A DNA stretch of 64,000 nucleotides from Bacteroidota bacterium (GCA_013376995.1 JACAAZ010000007.1:1-64000), one strand, 5' to 3'. Counted from the stretch's first letter, positions 52,720 through 62,228 are shown. Notes: a model not told the origin generated them from the letters alone. Numbers and translations: made by a program.

Positions 52720-53289
52720 TTATTTTTTTCCTTTGGAGTCGTCATTCCCTTTTCCTTTAGGGCTTTCTTTTTGTTTGTATGTATATCCCATCTTATCCAA
52801 CACCAATTCAGAAATATCAAATTTTGGATTTGAATAGATTAAAGTAGCACTGTTTGCTTTATCGAATACAACTGCATAATTATCGTCGGAGGCAATCCCT
52901 TCGATAGTAGTATATATTTTATCCTGGATTGGTTTTATGAGTTCCTGGCGTTTTTTGAACAAGTCTCCATCCTTGCCAAATCTTTTCTTTTGCAAATCCT
53001 TGGCGTCTTTCTCCTTCTGAACTATTTCTTCCTCTCTCTTCTTTTTCATGTCTTCAGGCAATAATACTGATTCATTCTGAAACGCCTTGTATAGTTTATC
53101 GATCTCGGTAAATTTTGCCTCAATCTCCTTTTGCCATTGGGCTGACAGGTCATCAAGCTGGGTTTGGGCATCAGAATATTCAGGTATATTGTCAAGGATA
53201 TAATCGGTGTCAACAAAAGCGTACTTCTGGGCAAAGGATATAAACCCTGTGAAGATAATTAATAGGGCTGTGATTGCGATCTTTTTCAT
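52720..53289 (-). CDS. OmpH/Skp-family periplasmic chaperone (first copy)
   Basis: A 189-residue Skp-like protein with a signal peptide (KKIAITALLIIFTGFISFAQ), the core strand KYAFVDTDYILDNIPEYSD, a lysine/glutamate-rich coiled-coil arm (about 45-125) and NYAVVFDKANSATLIYSNPK. The highly charged C-terminal tail (KESPKGKGNDDSKGKK) is longer than in the second copy. It lies 25 bp after bamA and has a strong AGGAGGGAT ribosome site, so it is expected to be abundant. Confidence 0.93.
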   Translation of the reverse strand: MKKIAITALLIIFTGFISFAQKYAFVDTDYILDNIPEYSDAQTQLDDLSAQWQKEIEAKFTEIDKLYKAFQNESVLLPEDMKKKREEEIVQKEKDAKDLQKKRFGKDGDLFKKRQELIKPIQDKIYTTIEGIASDDNYAVVFDKANSATLIYSNPKFDISELVLDKMGYTYKQKESPKGKGNDDSKGKK

Positions 53290-53314
53290 TTTGATCCCTC
53301 CTGTTTTATGGTTA

Positions 53315-55936
53315 TTAATCTATGGAAGAGTTTATAGAGAAATGGAATTGACCCTTATTTGCGCTTGGCATACCGGGAATGTTATCAAATCCATAACCCC
53401 AGTCAAGACCTAACAAACCAAACATGGGAAGGAACACCCTTACTCCAACCCCAGCAGAGCGCTTCAGATCAAATGGATTGTAATTCTTGAACTTGAGCCA
53501 TTCATTGCCTGCTTCAACAAAAGCCAAGCCGTAAATAGTTGAATTAGGATTCAGAGATAACGGATAACGAAGTTCGAGTGTTTGCTTACTGAAAATTATA
53601 CCTCCTGTAGGTGAATTGGTATATGCATCCGGTGTCATGCTTTCATTTGAATATCCTCGGAATCCTATCAACTGTCGTCCGTCTATTGCTGAATAACCAG
53701 ACATACCGTCCCCACCCATGAAATAGCGGTTGAAAGGTGTAACCTCCAGGTCCTTGTTATACTTGCCTAAGAAGCCTTGCTTGGTACGGGCCATTAATAC
53801 CAGGTCACCAACAAGTTGTTTGTAGAATGTACCCATTATCTTCCATTGATGGTATTCAACCAGGCGGTACTTGTCCTCATTACTCATGGTGCTGTATTTC
53901 TGTTTTGCAATGAGTGAATATGGAGGGGTGAGTTCTAATGATATTGATACCTCCGATCCGGAACGGGCATAGATTGTTGCATCCGTAGAATATCGGCCCA
54001 ATGCGATGGAGTAGGAATAATTCTGATAATTACCATTCCCGCTTATAGTAGTGCCTAGCGATGTATAATTTTTCAACTTATATCGTTGGAAACTAATCGT
54101 ATGGGAGAGGTTGAAATAGTTGTCCGGCCAATTCAACCTGCGGCTGAATACGAATGAGAGGCCAGCTATATTGTAAGATGAGCTTGTTGTGGATGAGTAT
54201 GAATACTGCGAAACGTATGCCGAAACGCTGAATTGTTGTGGGCGCTTCCCTCCAAGCCAGGGTTCAGTAAATGATGTACTGAAACTCAGGTAGCCTTTGC
54301 CATAGGACTGCATTCTGAGGGATAGCTTCTGGCCGTCACCTGAAGGTACAGGTTGCCATGCATTCTTTTTAAAGAAGTTGCGAGCAGAAAAGTTATTGAA
54401 TGATACTCCCAGCGTACCGATCAAGCGGCCGTAACCCCATCCTCCCGACAATTCCAACTGATCAGAGGATGTTTCCTCTACACCATAAAGAACATCCACA
54501 GTTCCATCTGCAGCATTTACATTTGGGGTCTGGATATCAATTTTCTCAGGGTCGAAATATTTCATCTGAGCCAGGGAGGTCCTGGTGCGGATAATATCCG
54601 AACGGCTGAAGAGATGGCCCGGAACTGAATACAGTTCACGGATAATAACGTGATCATTGGTTCTTGTATTCCCTTTCACAATTACCTGGTTGATGGTCAT
54701 CTGCCTTCCTTCGCGGATCCTTATTTCAAGGTCGATGGAGTCATTTTCAACATTCACCTCAACCGGTTCGATCTGGCAAGTGAGATAACCATCATCAACA
54801 AAAAGGCTTGAAATATCAACTCCGTTGGGGTTGAACTGCAATGCCGCGTCAAGTTGATCCTGCCGGAATATATCACCTTTTCGTATGCCCAGGATCAGTG
54901 CCAATTCTTCAGCAGTGTATTTGGTGTTGCCGACAAAGGCAATGTTGCGGTAATAATATTTATGGCCTTCAGTAACCTTGAGGTCAATGTTGATGAGTCC
55001 GGGACCTGATTTGTAAACACTGTCCTTAAGCAGCTGCGCGTCGCGATAACCGTTATCATTAAACTTTTTTACAAGGTTTAATTTGTCCTCAGCATAATCC
55101 TCCTGGATGAATTTGGATGATTTGAATACTCTGAACCTGAAATTTTCGTCAAATGTGTTCACCACAAAATCAGGGTATTTCTTCAGTTTCCCGGTTAAAA
55201 CATGTTCAAACAGGCCAAAAAAGGACTCCTGTGCTAACGTCATAATCTTGTATGCACCCTTCTCTTTAGTTTTTTTCATAGAGGATTTAAGCGCAGTCAC
55301 TGAGATTTGATCATTACCTGTAATATTGATATTAGCAATTCTTACTTTTCCATTCTTCTTTATATCAAATTTAAGAATCACATAATTAGCCCGGGATGTG
55401 TCAGGTACCTGGATGATTTTGACATCGGATTCAAAGTAGCCTTTACCGATATAGTGCTTTTTGATAATATTTTTTGAACGGACCAGTAAGTTTTCAGTAA
55501 CTACATCACCAGATACAAGTTTTATCTTGTCGCGCAAATCATCAGCCTCGCCTTTCCGGATTCCGGAAAAACTGAATTTTGACATTCGCGGCCTTTCTTT
55601 AAGTATGATATTCAGGAATACCTGGTTACCCTGCACTCCATCTACCATTATTTTAACGTCATCAAACAACCCCTGTTCCCATAGTTTTTGAATAGCACTG
55701 TGAATTTTATCACCAGGTATTTCAATGTTGTCACCAACCCTTAATCCTGTTAGTGAAACCAAAACTGAATTGTCGAGATACTGTACACCTGTTACAACAA
55801 TTCCGCCAATGATGTATTTATGCGGCATCCCATAATCCAAATCGGGGATATCATCACCGATCGCAATCTGGGCAAAGGATGCAGAGGAAAGTAATAAAAA
55901 GACCAGAACTGAAAATATACTATGCCTGAGTGTCAT
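53315..55936 (-). CDS. bamA: Outer-membrane protein assembly factor BamA
   Basis: An 873-residue outer-membrane insertase with a signal peptide (about 1-22), about five POTRA domains (about 35-430; IVVTGVQYLDNSVLVSLTGL, RNIAFVGNTKYTAEELALIL, IVKGNTRTNDHVIIRELYSV) and a C-terminal 16-strand barrel containing FMGGDGMSGYSAID and RGYSNESM, the RGF-type loop-6 motif. It ends with a strand typical of Omp85 proteins. Its start overlaps the uppS stop by 4 bases, and two skp-like genes follow. Confidence 0.95.
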   Translation of the reverse strand: MTLRHSIFSVLVFLLLSSASFAQIAIGDDIPDLDYGMPHKYIIGGIVVTGVQYLDNSVLVSLTGLRVGDNIEIPGDKIHSAIQKLWEQGLFDDVKIMVDGVQGNQVFLNIILKERPRMSKFSFSGIRKGEADDLRDKIKLVSGDVVTENLLVRSKNIIKKHYIGKGYFESDVKIIQVPDTSRANYVILKFDIKKNGKVRIANINITGNDQISVTALKSSMKKTKEKGAYKIMTLAQESFFGLFEHVLTGKLKKYPDFVVNTFDENFRFRVFKSSKFIQEDYAEDKLNLVKKFNDNGYRDAQLLKDSVYKSGPGLINIDLKVTEGHKYYYRNIAFVGNTKYTAEELALILGIRKGDIFRQDQLDAALQFNPNGVDISSLFVDDGYLTCQIEPVEVNVENDSIDLEIRIREGRQMTINQVIVKGNTRTNDHVIIRELYSVPGHLFSRSDIIRTRTSLAQMKYFDPEKIDIQTPNVNAADGTVDVLYGVEETSSDQLELSGGWGYGRLIGTLGVSFNNFSARNFFKKNAWQPVPSGDGQKLSLRMQSYGKGYLSFSTSFTEPWLGGKRPQQFSVSAYVSQYSYSSTTSSSYNIAGLSFVFSRRLNWPDNYFNLSHTISFQRYKLKNYTSLGTTISGNGNYQNYSYSIALGRYSTDATIYARSGSEVSISLELTPPYSLIAKQKYSTMSNEDKYRLVEYHQWKIMGTFYKQLVGDLVLMARTKQGFLGKYNKDLEVTPFNRYFMGGDGMSGYSAIDGRQLIGFRGYSNESMTPDAYTNSPTGGIIFSKQTLELRYPLSLNPNSTIYGLAFVEAGNEWLKFKNYNPFDLKRSAGVGVRVFLPMFGLLGLDWGYGFDNIPGMPSANKGQFHFSINSSID

Positions 55937-56697
55937 CCTTTGAATTGTATTATTTGTTCACTTGTTTTACCAAAGCGCCTTTCTCTTTGCTGGTAATCAA
56001 CAATTGCTTCGTAAAGATCATTTTTTCTGAAATCAGGCCAAAGCTTGGGAGTAAAATATAGTTCCGTATAAGCAGTTTGCCACATTAAAAAATTGCTGAT
56101 CCTGTATTCGCCACTTGTCCTGATCAAGAGCTCAGGATCGGGAATTTCAGGCAAATTCAGGTATGAAGCGAATAGTTTTTCATTGATTTTTTCTTCCTTC
56201 AATTTTCCATCTTTGACAAGTGCAGCAATGGATTTTGCAGCTTCAACTATCTCCCATCTGCCTGAGTAGCTCAGGGCAAGAATCAGGTCCATCCTGGTAT
56301 TCTGCGATGTCTTATCCAGGGCTTCATTCAGTTCTTCTTTCACCTTCTTGTCAAGGCAATGAAGGTTACCCATTGCACGCAACCGGATATTATTTTCATT
56401 CAAGGTTTTAATCTCATTATTAATGGTAATAACCAGCAAATGCATGAGAGCATTTACCTCTTCTTTAGGCCGGTTCCAATTCTCTGTTGAAAAGGCGTAA
56501 AGTGTCAGATAACGAATCCCCAGCTCAGCCGCAGCTTCAGCAGTTTCGCGAACAGAATCCACTCCGTTTTGATGCCCGAAGACTCTGTGTTCCCCGCGCA
56601 TCTGTGCCCACCGCCCATTACCATCCATAATAATGGCAACATGCGCGGGAAGCTTGGTAGTGTCAACCTGAGCGAGTAAATCCTTGTTTTCTTCCAT
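55933..56697 (-). CDS. uppS: Isoprenyl transferase (undecaprenyl diphosphate synthase)
   Basis: A 254-residue cis-prenyltransferase making the C55 carrier for peptidoglycan and glycans. HVAIIMDGNGRWAQMRG carries the catalytic aspartate; YLTLYAFSTENWNRPKEEV, LALSYSGRWEIVEAAK, LLIRTSGEYRISNFLMWQTA and TELYFTPKLWPDF are diagnostic. The open frame starts at a TTG 3 codons upstream that lies within a TATATTTG box, so the ATG at 56697 is preferred. Translationally coupled to bamA. Confidence 0.95.
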   Translation of the reverse strand: MEENKDLLAQVDTTKLPAHVAIIMDGNGRWAQMRGEHRVFGHQNGVDSVRETAEAAAELGIRYLTLYAFSTENWNRPKEEVNALMHLLVITINNEIKTLNENNIRLRAMGNLHCLDKKVKEELNEALDKTSQNTRMDLILALSYSGRWEIVEAAKSIAALVKDGKLKEEKINEKLFASYLNLPEIPDPELLIRTSGEYRISNFLMWQTAYTELYFTPKLWPDFRKNDLYEAIVDYQQRERRFGKTSEQIIQFKG

Positions 56698-56703
56698 TAT
56701 TGA

Positions 56704-56711
56704 CAAATATA
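56704..56711 (-). promoter_or_regulatory. Putative -7 box of uppS, adjoining the start codon
   Basis: TATATTTG on the minus strand ends 6 bases before the uppS ATG, so an mRNA starting here would be nearly leaderless. It would uncouple uppS-bamA-ompH from the upstream genes. Confidence 0.45.
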
Positions 56712-56802
56712 GGAGTTTGGTAAGTTTAACTCCTTTTGCTAGTTGTTAATTATTCTTAATGCCTTTCCGGGTGGAATTTCTTACCCCCATCCGTCATCTC
56801 TT

Positions 56803-57630
56803 TCAATATCCTTCCCTTTGATGGTCAAGGCATCTTTCTTTGCTTAGCATCCTGATCTTAACTACCAAAGTTATCCCTGCAAACGAATACCAATCAGTAT
56901 TTTTTGAATTTCCCCGCTGCATCCCTGTGTTGTGCGATAATGTGGGATCAGAAGCCAATGTTTCAACAGTTGGTTGTGGTGGAGTTGAACTGGCTAAGTC
57001 CAGGTAATAGGTCTTGCTTACATCATCAAGATAATCCGTGCTGGTTTTTCTCATTCCCCATTCAGCCCCGATTCCAAAAAGCTTATTAAGGCTTACTTTT
57101 ACTCCAATGCCAAAAGGCATACTGAAGGCATATAGTTTATACGGTACACGGCCAGGATATACTGTGGATCCCTGGCCTTCTGTATGTAAGGGCTGAAGTG
57201 CAACCTTTGATCCGTTTACCTGTCCGTAAGGCTGAAAAAAGAACATGTTTGCTCCTCCAAAAATATAAGGTGTCCACCAATGCATCCGACTTCCAAGGAA
57301 GTACTCAAAAAAATTCACTTCAAACTGAACTCCGGCTTCATCAATGGGAGAGCTGAAATTAAGATTCCTGGTGGGATCTGCCTTGCTTTTTGAATCACTT
57401 GCCTCGACCTTTCCATGCAAATAATGCGCCTGGATGGACAACCTGTGATTGATATTATAGCGATACATCAAACCGTAGGCTGGTTTTGGCAACAAAAAAG
57501 GCCTGCCCGGATTTAAATCTCCGATATAATAAGAGACACCTCCAAATACCCCTAATTCTCCCGTCCGCTGAGCGAAAGCAAGAACAGAACAACAAAGCAA
57601 AAACAATAATGGAATAAAGGATTTTCGCAT
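56803..57630 (-). CDS. DUF6089 outer-membrane protein, PorG-like (T9SS-associated)
   Basis: A 275-residue protein with a signal peptide (FIPLLFLLCCSVLAFAQ) and a small beta-barrel pattern: GELGVFGGVSYYIGDLNPGR, YGLMYRYNINHRLSIQAHYL, GVQFEVNFFEYFLGS, FGIGAEWGMRKTSTDYLDD. This is the DUF6089 family, to which PorG of Porphyromonas gingivalis belongs, a component of type IX secretion found next to uppS and bamA. A direct role in T9SS here is inferred from family and location. The C-terminal tail is short and basic. Confidence 0.82.
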   Translation of the reverse strand: MRKSFIPLLFLLCCSVLAFAQRTGELGVFGGVSYYIGDLNPGRPFLLPKPAYGLMYRYNINHRLSIQAHYLHGKVEASDSKSKADPTRNLNFSSPIDEAGVQFEVNFFEYFLGSRMHWWTPYIFGGANMFFFQPYGQVNGSKVALQPLHTEGQGSTVYPGRVPYKLYAFSMPFGIGVKVSLNKLFGIGAEWGMRKTSTDYLDDVSKTYYLDLASSTPPQPTVETLASDPTLSHNTGMQRGNSKNTDWYSFAGITLVVKIRMLSKERCLDHQREGY

Positions 57631-57646
57631 AAAGTTCCAGGGGCTG

Positions 57647-57654
57647 CAAAGGTA
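57647..57654 (-). promoter_or_regulatory. Putative -7 box of the PorG-like gene
   Basis: TACCTTTG on the minus strand lies 16 bp before the ATG at 57630. Confidence 0.5.
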
Positions 57655-57819
57655 TGATTTTTATTGAAATGGTTTCACCTCTATACACGACAAGGTTAAG
57701 GGCAAAATGCCCGTTTAATAAACTAAAACTTATACCTTTTATTGTAGTGCCACTAGCTTTGCTATGCCGGGCAATGAAAGATGGAGTGCTGAGGCAGATC
57801 GCCTGTGGCAACCTGGCTG

Positions 57820-58698
57820 TCAGTTACGGATATCCATTCCCCAATTCAATTTGCCTCTTAAGGTCGAGAAGAAATTTTCAGTATTGCGCTGCAGCAAGTT
57901 GACTTCAAAGTCAGCTTTTCGAATCACGATCTCCGTCTCCCTTTCAAATACACAAACCCTGGAATCAAGCCTGATAAGTGCATGTTTATCCCTGCCATCA
58001 ATTTTGATCCTGATCCTGCTGCTATCCGGGATCACAATGGGCCTTACCGTCAGATTATGCGGGGCAATGGGAGTGATAACAAAATTCTGAGATTCAGGAG
58101 CTATTATTGGCCCGTTACAACTCATGGAGTAAGCTGTGGAACCGGTTGGTGTTGCAACAATGAGTCCATCTGACCAGTAAGAATTCAGAAACTGTTCATT
58201 GATCCATACCTGAACTACAACCATCGAAGACATTTCTTTTTTATTGATGGAGAGTTCATTGAGTGCAAAACTCATATCACCGAACAAATCAGAGGGCGAT
58301 TCTATGGAAATAAGAGACCTCTTTTCGATCCGTAATCTTCCTTCGAGAATGTCAGAAATAGCGGGGATAATTTCATTTCTGGAAATGCTTGAAAGAAATC
58401 CCATTCTTCCAAGATTGATGCCTGCGATCGGAATTCCTGAATCTCTAACCAACTGGATAGCGTCAAGCATAGTTCCATCTCCCCCGATCGAAAGCAGGTA
58501 ATCGGCTTTTCCAGGTAGTTGTTCATGATGGCTGAAGACTTCAGCTTTTGGATGAAATGTGATCTTATCGTGGATAAAATCATAGAATGGTTTCCAAATC
58601 AATAATTTACAACCAGATTCTTCCAGCCTGCCGATGAGCAGTTTGAAAAATTCCAGGTGGTCGGGGTTGAAAGCCTTTCCGTATAAAGCTATCTTCAC
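57820..58698 (-). CDS. nadK: NAD kinase
   Basis: A 292-residue enzyme phosphorylating NAD to NADP. YLLSIGGDGTMLDAIQLVRD holds the GGDGT motif, followed by IAGINLGRMGFLSSI, FALNELSINKK (the NE/D motif), and WSDGLIVATPTGSTAYSMSC with the GSTAYS loop. A length near 290 is usual. It lies between the POTRA-barrel gene (17 bp upstream) and the PorG-like gene. Confidence 0.95.
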   Translation of the reverse strand: MKIALYGKAFNPDHLEFFKLLIGRLEESGCKLLIWKPFYDFIHDKITFHPKAEVFSHHEQLPGKADYLLSIGGDGTMLDAIQLVRDSGIPIAGINLGRMGFLSSISRNEIIPAISDILEGRLRIEKRSLISIESPSDLFGDMSFALNELSINKKEMSSMVVVQVWINEQFLNSYWSDGLIVATPTGSTAYSMSCNGPIIAPESQNFVITPIAPHNLTVRPIVIPDSSRIRIKIDGRDKHALIRLDSRVCVFERETEIVIRKADFEVNLLQRNTENFFSTLRGKLNWGMDIRN

Positions 58699-58715
58699 AG
58701 GATGATTCTTTAATT

Positions 58716-60155
58716 TCAGATACCCGCAATAAAGTGGATAAAGATACCACTTTTGCCTGATTTATTCGTGGAGTACTCTATTCGCATCACCTTGTCATAA
58801 TAGGTCACAACATCCAACCCAATGCCGGCTCCAATGAGCAGAGTTTCAGGGAGAATACTCGAATCAGAAATTACAGTGTTTCCTCTCCATGTGTATCCTG
58901 CATCCAGGAAAAAGTTTAAGTAGGAAGCATAATGGATTCGGCTGAATTTTGGAGATGGAATGAAACCAATGTTCGATTTCTTTTCATGAATCAGGTTGAA
59001 TTTAATGTTGTTACGAGTCAATAGATAATGTGCTCCATCCGCTACATCATACTCGTACCCTCTAACGAAATCCCTGTCATACCCCAGGCCTTGCATAAAA
59101 AAGTATGGTTGATAAGCATCAGATGATATTTTTCCAACGATACTGCTTCCAAAAAACCACCTGTTTGACAATGGGACAAATATACGGGAAGTCGACCGGG
59201 CCCATAAAACATTTACCGGATTCTCAAATTTCAAGCCCAGCCCGGCTTTATAGATTTCAAAATCCACATACCAACCGTCAAGTGGATAGAACTTGGCATC
59301 CCGGTGATCAATTTTGAGTTTGTAATAGCCACTGAGATAATTCCTTATCCGTACTCCGGGGTAATAAAAATCTTTATTTCGTGAAAGAAGTGAATCAGCG
59401 AATTCTACATGCTGAAACCTGATTTCTGCGAGGTGAAATGTATGGATATTCCTCCTGTAATTGAATTTTAATGCAAGATACTGTTGAAGAAGCAGGAAAT
59501 TCCGGTCAAAATGAAATACCAGTTTATCTTCATTTGTAATATAGCCAACTTCCCTCTTTCGTAAATGCCCGATCTCTATCCCGGCACCAAATCGTTTTGT
59601 TTTTTCAATGTACGGAATATCATACAATAAACTGTATTGATGGTTCTTGCCTGATCGCAGAAACAGGTCAAGGTTTTCCATGCGGCCCCTGAAGTTTGAC
59701 CATTTAACCCTTACTCCATAATTGATTCGTCTGAAGTCATGGGAATCCCACCATGCATTCAGGTTTCGGTCAGTGATTTCAAGTATGGGCGTAGGCCAGA
59801 TATACCATCTTTCAACCATTTCAATTTTTACATTCAACCCTTCAGGTTTCTGTTCCCATGAAATTGTGACAAAATTGAACAATGACGTATTTAACAGGTT
59901 TTGTCGTGACTTTTCAATTGACTCCGCCAGATCAGCGACTATTATGCTGTCACCTTCCTGAAATAGAAGTTCTCTAAGAATTATATTAGATTTAGTGATG
60001 CTATTTCCTTCCAGGAGGATAGAGTGGACGGGAATTTTTTCCCCTAGCGGGCCAGGAAACTTCGAAAAAGCAATTTGGGGAGAAGCCAGAAACAGGAAAA
60101 CTGATGTGCAAAACAACACAATCTGCCTCATCTTGATTGATAAGCTGTTTCGCAT
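58716..60155 (-). CDS. POTRA/outer-membrane beta-barrel protein of the Omp85 superfamily
   Basis: A 479-residue exported protein with a signal peptide (MRQIVLFCTSVFLFLASPQI from the second Met, residue 9; either Met may start). One POTRA-like domain (about 40-115: IPVHSILLEGNSITKSNIIL, LLNTSLFNFVTISWE) precedes a barrel of about 360 residues (RKREVGYITNEDKLVFHFDR, FFMQGLGYDRDFVRGYEYDV, YLNFFLDAGYTWRGN). RGYEYDVADG resembles the loop-6 motif of Omp85 barrels. It is shorter than BamA or TamA, so probably a specialised family member of unknown cargo. Confidence 0.83.
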   Translation of the reverse strand: MRNSLSIKMRQIVLFCTSVFLFLASPQIAFSKFPGPLGEKIPVHSILLEGNSITKSNIILRELLFQEGDSIIVADLAESIEKSRQNLLNTSLFNFVTISWEQKPEGLNVKIEMVERWYIWPTPILEITDRNLNAWWDSHDFRRINYGVRVKWSNFRGRMENLDLFLRSGKNHQYSLLYDIPYIEKTKRFGAGIEIGHLRKREVGYITNEDKLVFHFDRNFLLLQQYLALKFNYRRNIHTFHLAEIRFQHVEFADSLLSRNKDFYYPGVRIRNYLSGYYKLKIDHRDAKFYPLDGWYVDFEIYKAGLGLKFENPVNVLWARSTSRIFVPLSNRWFFGSSIVGKISSDAYQPYFFMQGLGYDRDFVRGYEYDVADGAHYLLTRNNIKFNLIHEKKSNIGFIPSPKFSRIHYASYLNFFLDAGYTWRGNTVISDSSILPETLLIGAGIGLDVVTYYDKVMRIEYSTNKSGKSGIFIHFIAGI

Positions 60156-60162
60156 CAGGATC

Positions 60163-60825
60163 TTAGATATTCAGATAGTTCATCAGGAGATTGTACCTGT
60201 CACGCAGGTTATCTGTATAATCCGACTCAAAAAATGATGCCTTGATGACATAATTGTATCTCAGGAATGTTTGAAGTATAGGCTGGATATCCATTTTATC
60301 CAGTTTTAAAGTAAGTTCTGTCCGAAGTGAATCCGGTTGTGATTTCATATATAAACTTAGCAACCTGGCATCATTCGATTCAATGATCTGGGCAATCTCT
60401 GACAAGGAAAAATCATTTACATTCAGCTCCAGGATAATGATTCCGCCAGGATTATCAACAGCTGCTATGGCTGAAAGATTCTCAACAAGGCCTGGTAATG
60501 TAATTACACCGAGGTAGGAATTATTCTCGTCGAGTACAGGTAACAAACTTAGTTTGTACTCGGCAAACAGCCTGATTACAGTATAGACGTGCTGGGATTG
60601 TGTAACTGAAATATTTTGTAATGGGATGATCTGCTTGTCTAAGGTTTCCTCAAAGCTGTTGGCGGAGTATATTTCATTTTCAGAAATCAGGCCGATAAAT
60701 TCATTTCCATCAACAATTGGCAAGTGGGATACCTTAAATTCCTCAAACCAGTGTATAGCAGTCATGCCCGTATCTGAAGGAGAAAGTGGCAGTATATCAC
60801 GAGTGAAAATATCTCTGGCAATCAT
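60163..60825 (-). CDS. CBS-domain protein
   Basis: A 220-residue cytoplasmic protein with a CBS pair (about 1-130): PLSPSDTGMTAIHWFEEFKV, LPIVDGNEFIGLISENEI, then VTQSQHVYTVIRLFAEYKLS and LPVLDENNSYLGVITLPGLV. An ACT-like C-terminal part (about 135-215: GGIIILELNVNDFSLSEIAQ) follows. It probably senses adenine nucleotides. The position before the POTRA-barrel gene and nadK, divergent from pdxJ, is a conserved feature of this chromosomal block in Bacteroidota. Target unknown. Confidence 0.9.
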   Translation of the reverse strand: MIARDIFTRDILPLSPSDTGMTAIHWFEEFKVSHLPIVDGNEFIGLISENEIYSANSFEETLDKQIIPLQNISVTQSQHVYTVIRLFAEYKLSLLPVLDENNSYLGVITLPGLVENLSAIAAVDNPGGIIILELNVNDFSLSEIAQIIESNDARLLSLYMKSQPDSLRTELTLKLDKMDIQPILQTFLRYNYVIKASFFESDYTDNLRDRYNLLMNYLNI

Positions 60826-60906
60826 GGTCGAATGTTTAACATCTGTTCATACTTCGAATGCAACTTAATGGTTCCTTTTACACGAGGGAGCTATTATTCT
60901 GTTTTG

Positions 60907-60914
60907 TAGCTTTG
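60907..60914 (+). promoter_or_regulatory. Putative -7 box of pdxJ
   Basis: TAGCTTTG lies 18 bp before the pdxJ ATG at 60933. Confidence 0.5.
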
Positions 60915-60932
60915 CATTAGATAAACGATGCG

Positions 60933-61646
60933 ATGACAAAGTTAAGTGTAAATATCAATAAAATTGCGACAATTCGCAATGCAAGGGGTGGCAATATGCC
61001 GGATGTGCTGAAAGCAGCCATTGATTGTGAGCTTTTTGGAGCTGAAGGAATCACTGTCCATCCGCGTCCTGATGAACGTCATATCCGGTACAGGGATGTA
61101 TTTGAAATAAGGCCCTTGATCCGAACTGAATTCAATATTGAAGGCAATCCTATTCCGCAGTTCATTGACATGGTTCTGGAAATAAAGCCCCACCAGGTAA
61201 CACTTGTCCCTGATTCACATGACGTGCTTACATCCAATGCAGGGTGGGATACTTTAAAGCATAAAGATTTTCTGAAAGAAGTAATCTCAGTTTTTAAACA
61301 GCATAATATCCGCACATCCATATTTGTTGATCCTGATAATGAGATGGTTAAGCATGCCGCTGATACAGGGACTGACAGGGTAGAACTATATACTGAAGCT
61401 TACGCCAGCAATTACCCCCTGAACCGTGAGCAAGCTATAGAACCTTACTACAATGCAGCGAAAGCTGCTCAGGAAGTAGGTCTTGGGTTGAATGCCGGGC
61501 ATGACCTGGATCTCAATAATCTTTGGTATTTCTCACGCACAATACCTGCTTTGTTGGAAGTATCCATTGGACATGCTTTGGTAAGTGACGCCCTTTATAT
61601 GGGGCTCGAGAAGACTATAAATTGTTATCTGCAACAACTCAAATAA
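60933..61646 (+). CDS. pdxJ: Pyridoxine 5'-phosphate synthase
   Basis: A 237-residue TIM-barrel enzyme that condenses 1-deoxyxylulose 5-phosphate with 3-amino-2-oxopropyl phosphate to give vitamin B6 phosphate. [62 protein letters not shown] and [12 protein letters not shown] are diagnostic active-site segments. The stop is one base from the next ATG. Confidence 0.96.
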   Translation: MTKLSVNINKIATIRNARGGNMPDVLKAAIDCELFGAEGITVHPRPDERHIRYRDVFEIRPLIRTEFNIEGNPIPQFIDMVLEIKPHQVTLVPDSHDVLTSNAGWDTLKHKDFLKEVISVFKQHNIRTSIFVDPDNEMVKHAADTGTDRVELYTEAYASNYPLNREQAIEPYYNAAKAAQEVGLGLNAGHDLDLNNLWYFSRTIPALLEVSIGHALVSDALYMGLEKTINCYLQQLK

Positions 61647-61647
61647 G

Positions 61648-62223
61648 ATGAAGTCCTTACTACTGTTATTTTCTCTTTTACTGGTATTCGGATTCGGCAT
61701 GAATGCACAGGAAGTTTATGATGCTGCCAATGTCAAAGAAAAGGAAGGTATTGTGTATTATAACAATGATATTAAACCCTTTACAGGTACTGCAGTTCAC
61801 TGGTTTAAGCCTGGCCAGAAGCAGATAGAGTCAACCTATGTTAATGGTAAACTGAATGGCACTGAAATAACGTACAATGGAAATGGAGGGAAATTTCTTG
61901 AGGTTACATACGTAGATGGGGAATTTAACGGCTCATACAAACAATGGTATTCAAATGGCCAGCTGGAGATGGAGAAAGTATATGTTGGCGGAATGATGAA
62001 TGGCCCTTCAGTGCATTGGTACGAGAATGGTAAGAAAGAGAATGAAGGCAGCTACCTTAACTGTCGGGAAACCGGTAAATGGATATTTTGGTACCAGAGT
62101 GGTCAGAAAATGAAGGAAGGGGAATATCTGCAGGGTTTTGAAGATGGAAAGTGGACTTTTTGGGAAGAAGATGGAACTATTTCCCGAGTTGTTGTTTACA
62201 AAGATGGTGAGCCTGTTAACTGA
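61648..62223 (+). CDS. MORN-repeat (YwqK-type) secreted protein
   Basis: A 191-residue protein with a signal peptide (KSLLLLFSLLLVFGFGMNAQ) and about six MORN/YwqK repeats of 20-25 residues with the G-x-x-x-x-W/Y-x-x-G-x-x-x-x-E pattern (YKQWYSNGQLEMEKVYVGG, SVHWYENGKKENEGSY, WIFWYQSGQKMKEGEY, WTFWEEDGTISR). Often labelled toxin-antitoxin system YwqK family antitoxin, but nothing supports that here: it is exported and has no toxin gene next to it. It is coupled to pdxJ and the hydrolase. Function unknown. Confidence 0.85.
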   Translation: MKSLLLLFSLLLVFGFGMNAQEVYDAANVKEKEGIVYYNNDIKPFTGTAVHWFKPGQKQIESTYVNGKLNGTEITYNGNGGKFLEVTYVDGEFNGSYKQWYSNGQLEMEKVYVGGMMNGPSVHWYENGKKENEGSYLNCRETGKWIFWYQSGQKMKEGEYLQGFEDGKWTFWEEDGTISRVVVYKDGEPVN

Positions 62224-62228
62224 TAATA

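Noticed and set aside
61648-62223. Toxin-antitoxin interpretation of the YwqK-like protein
   Set aside because: The protein has a signal peptide and no toxin gene is adjacent; the label comes from family naming only.
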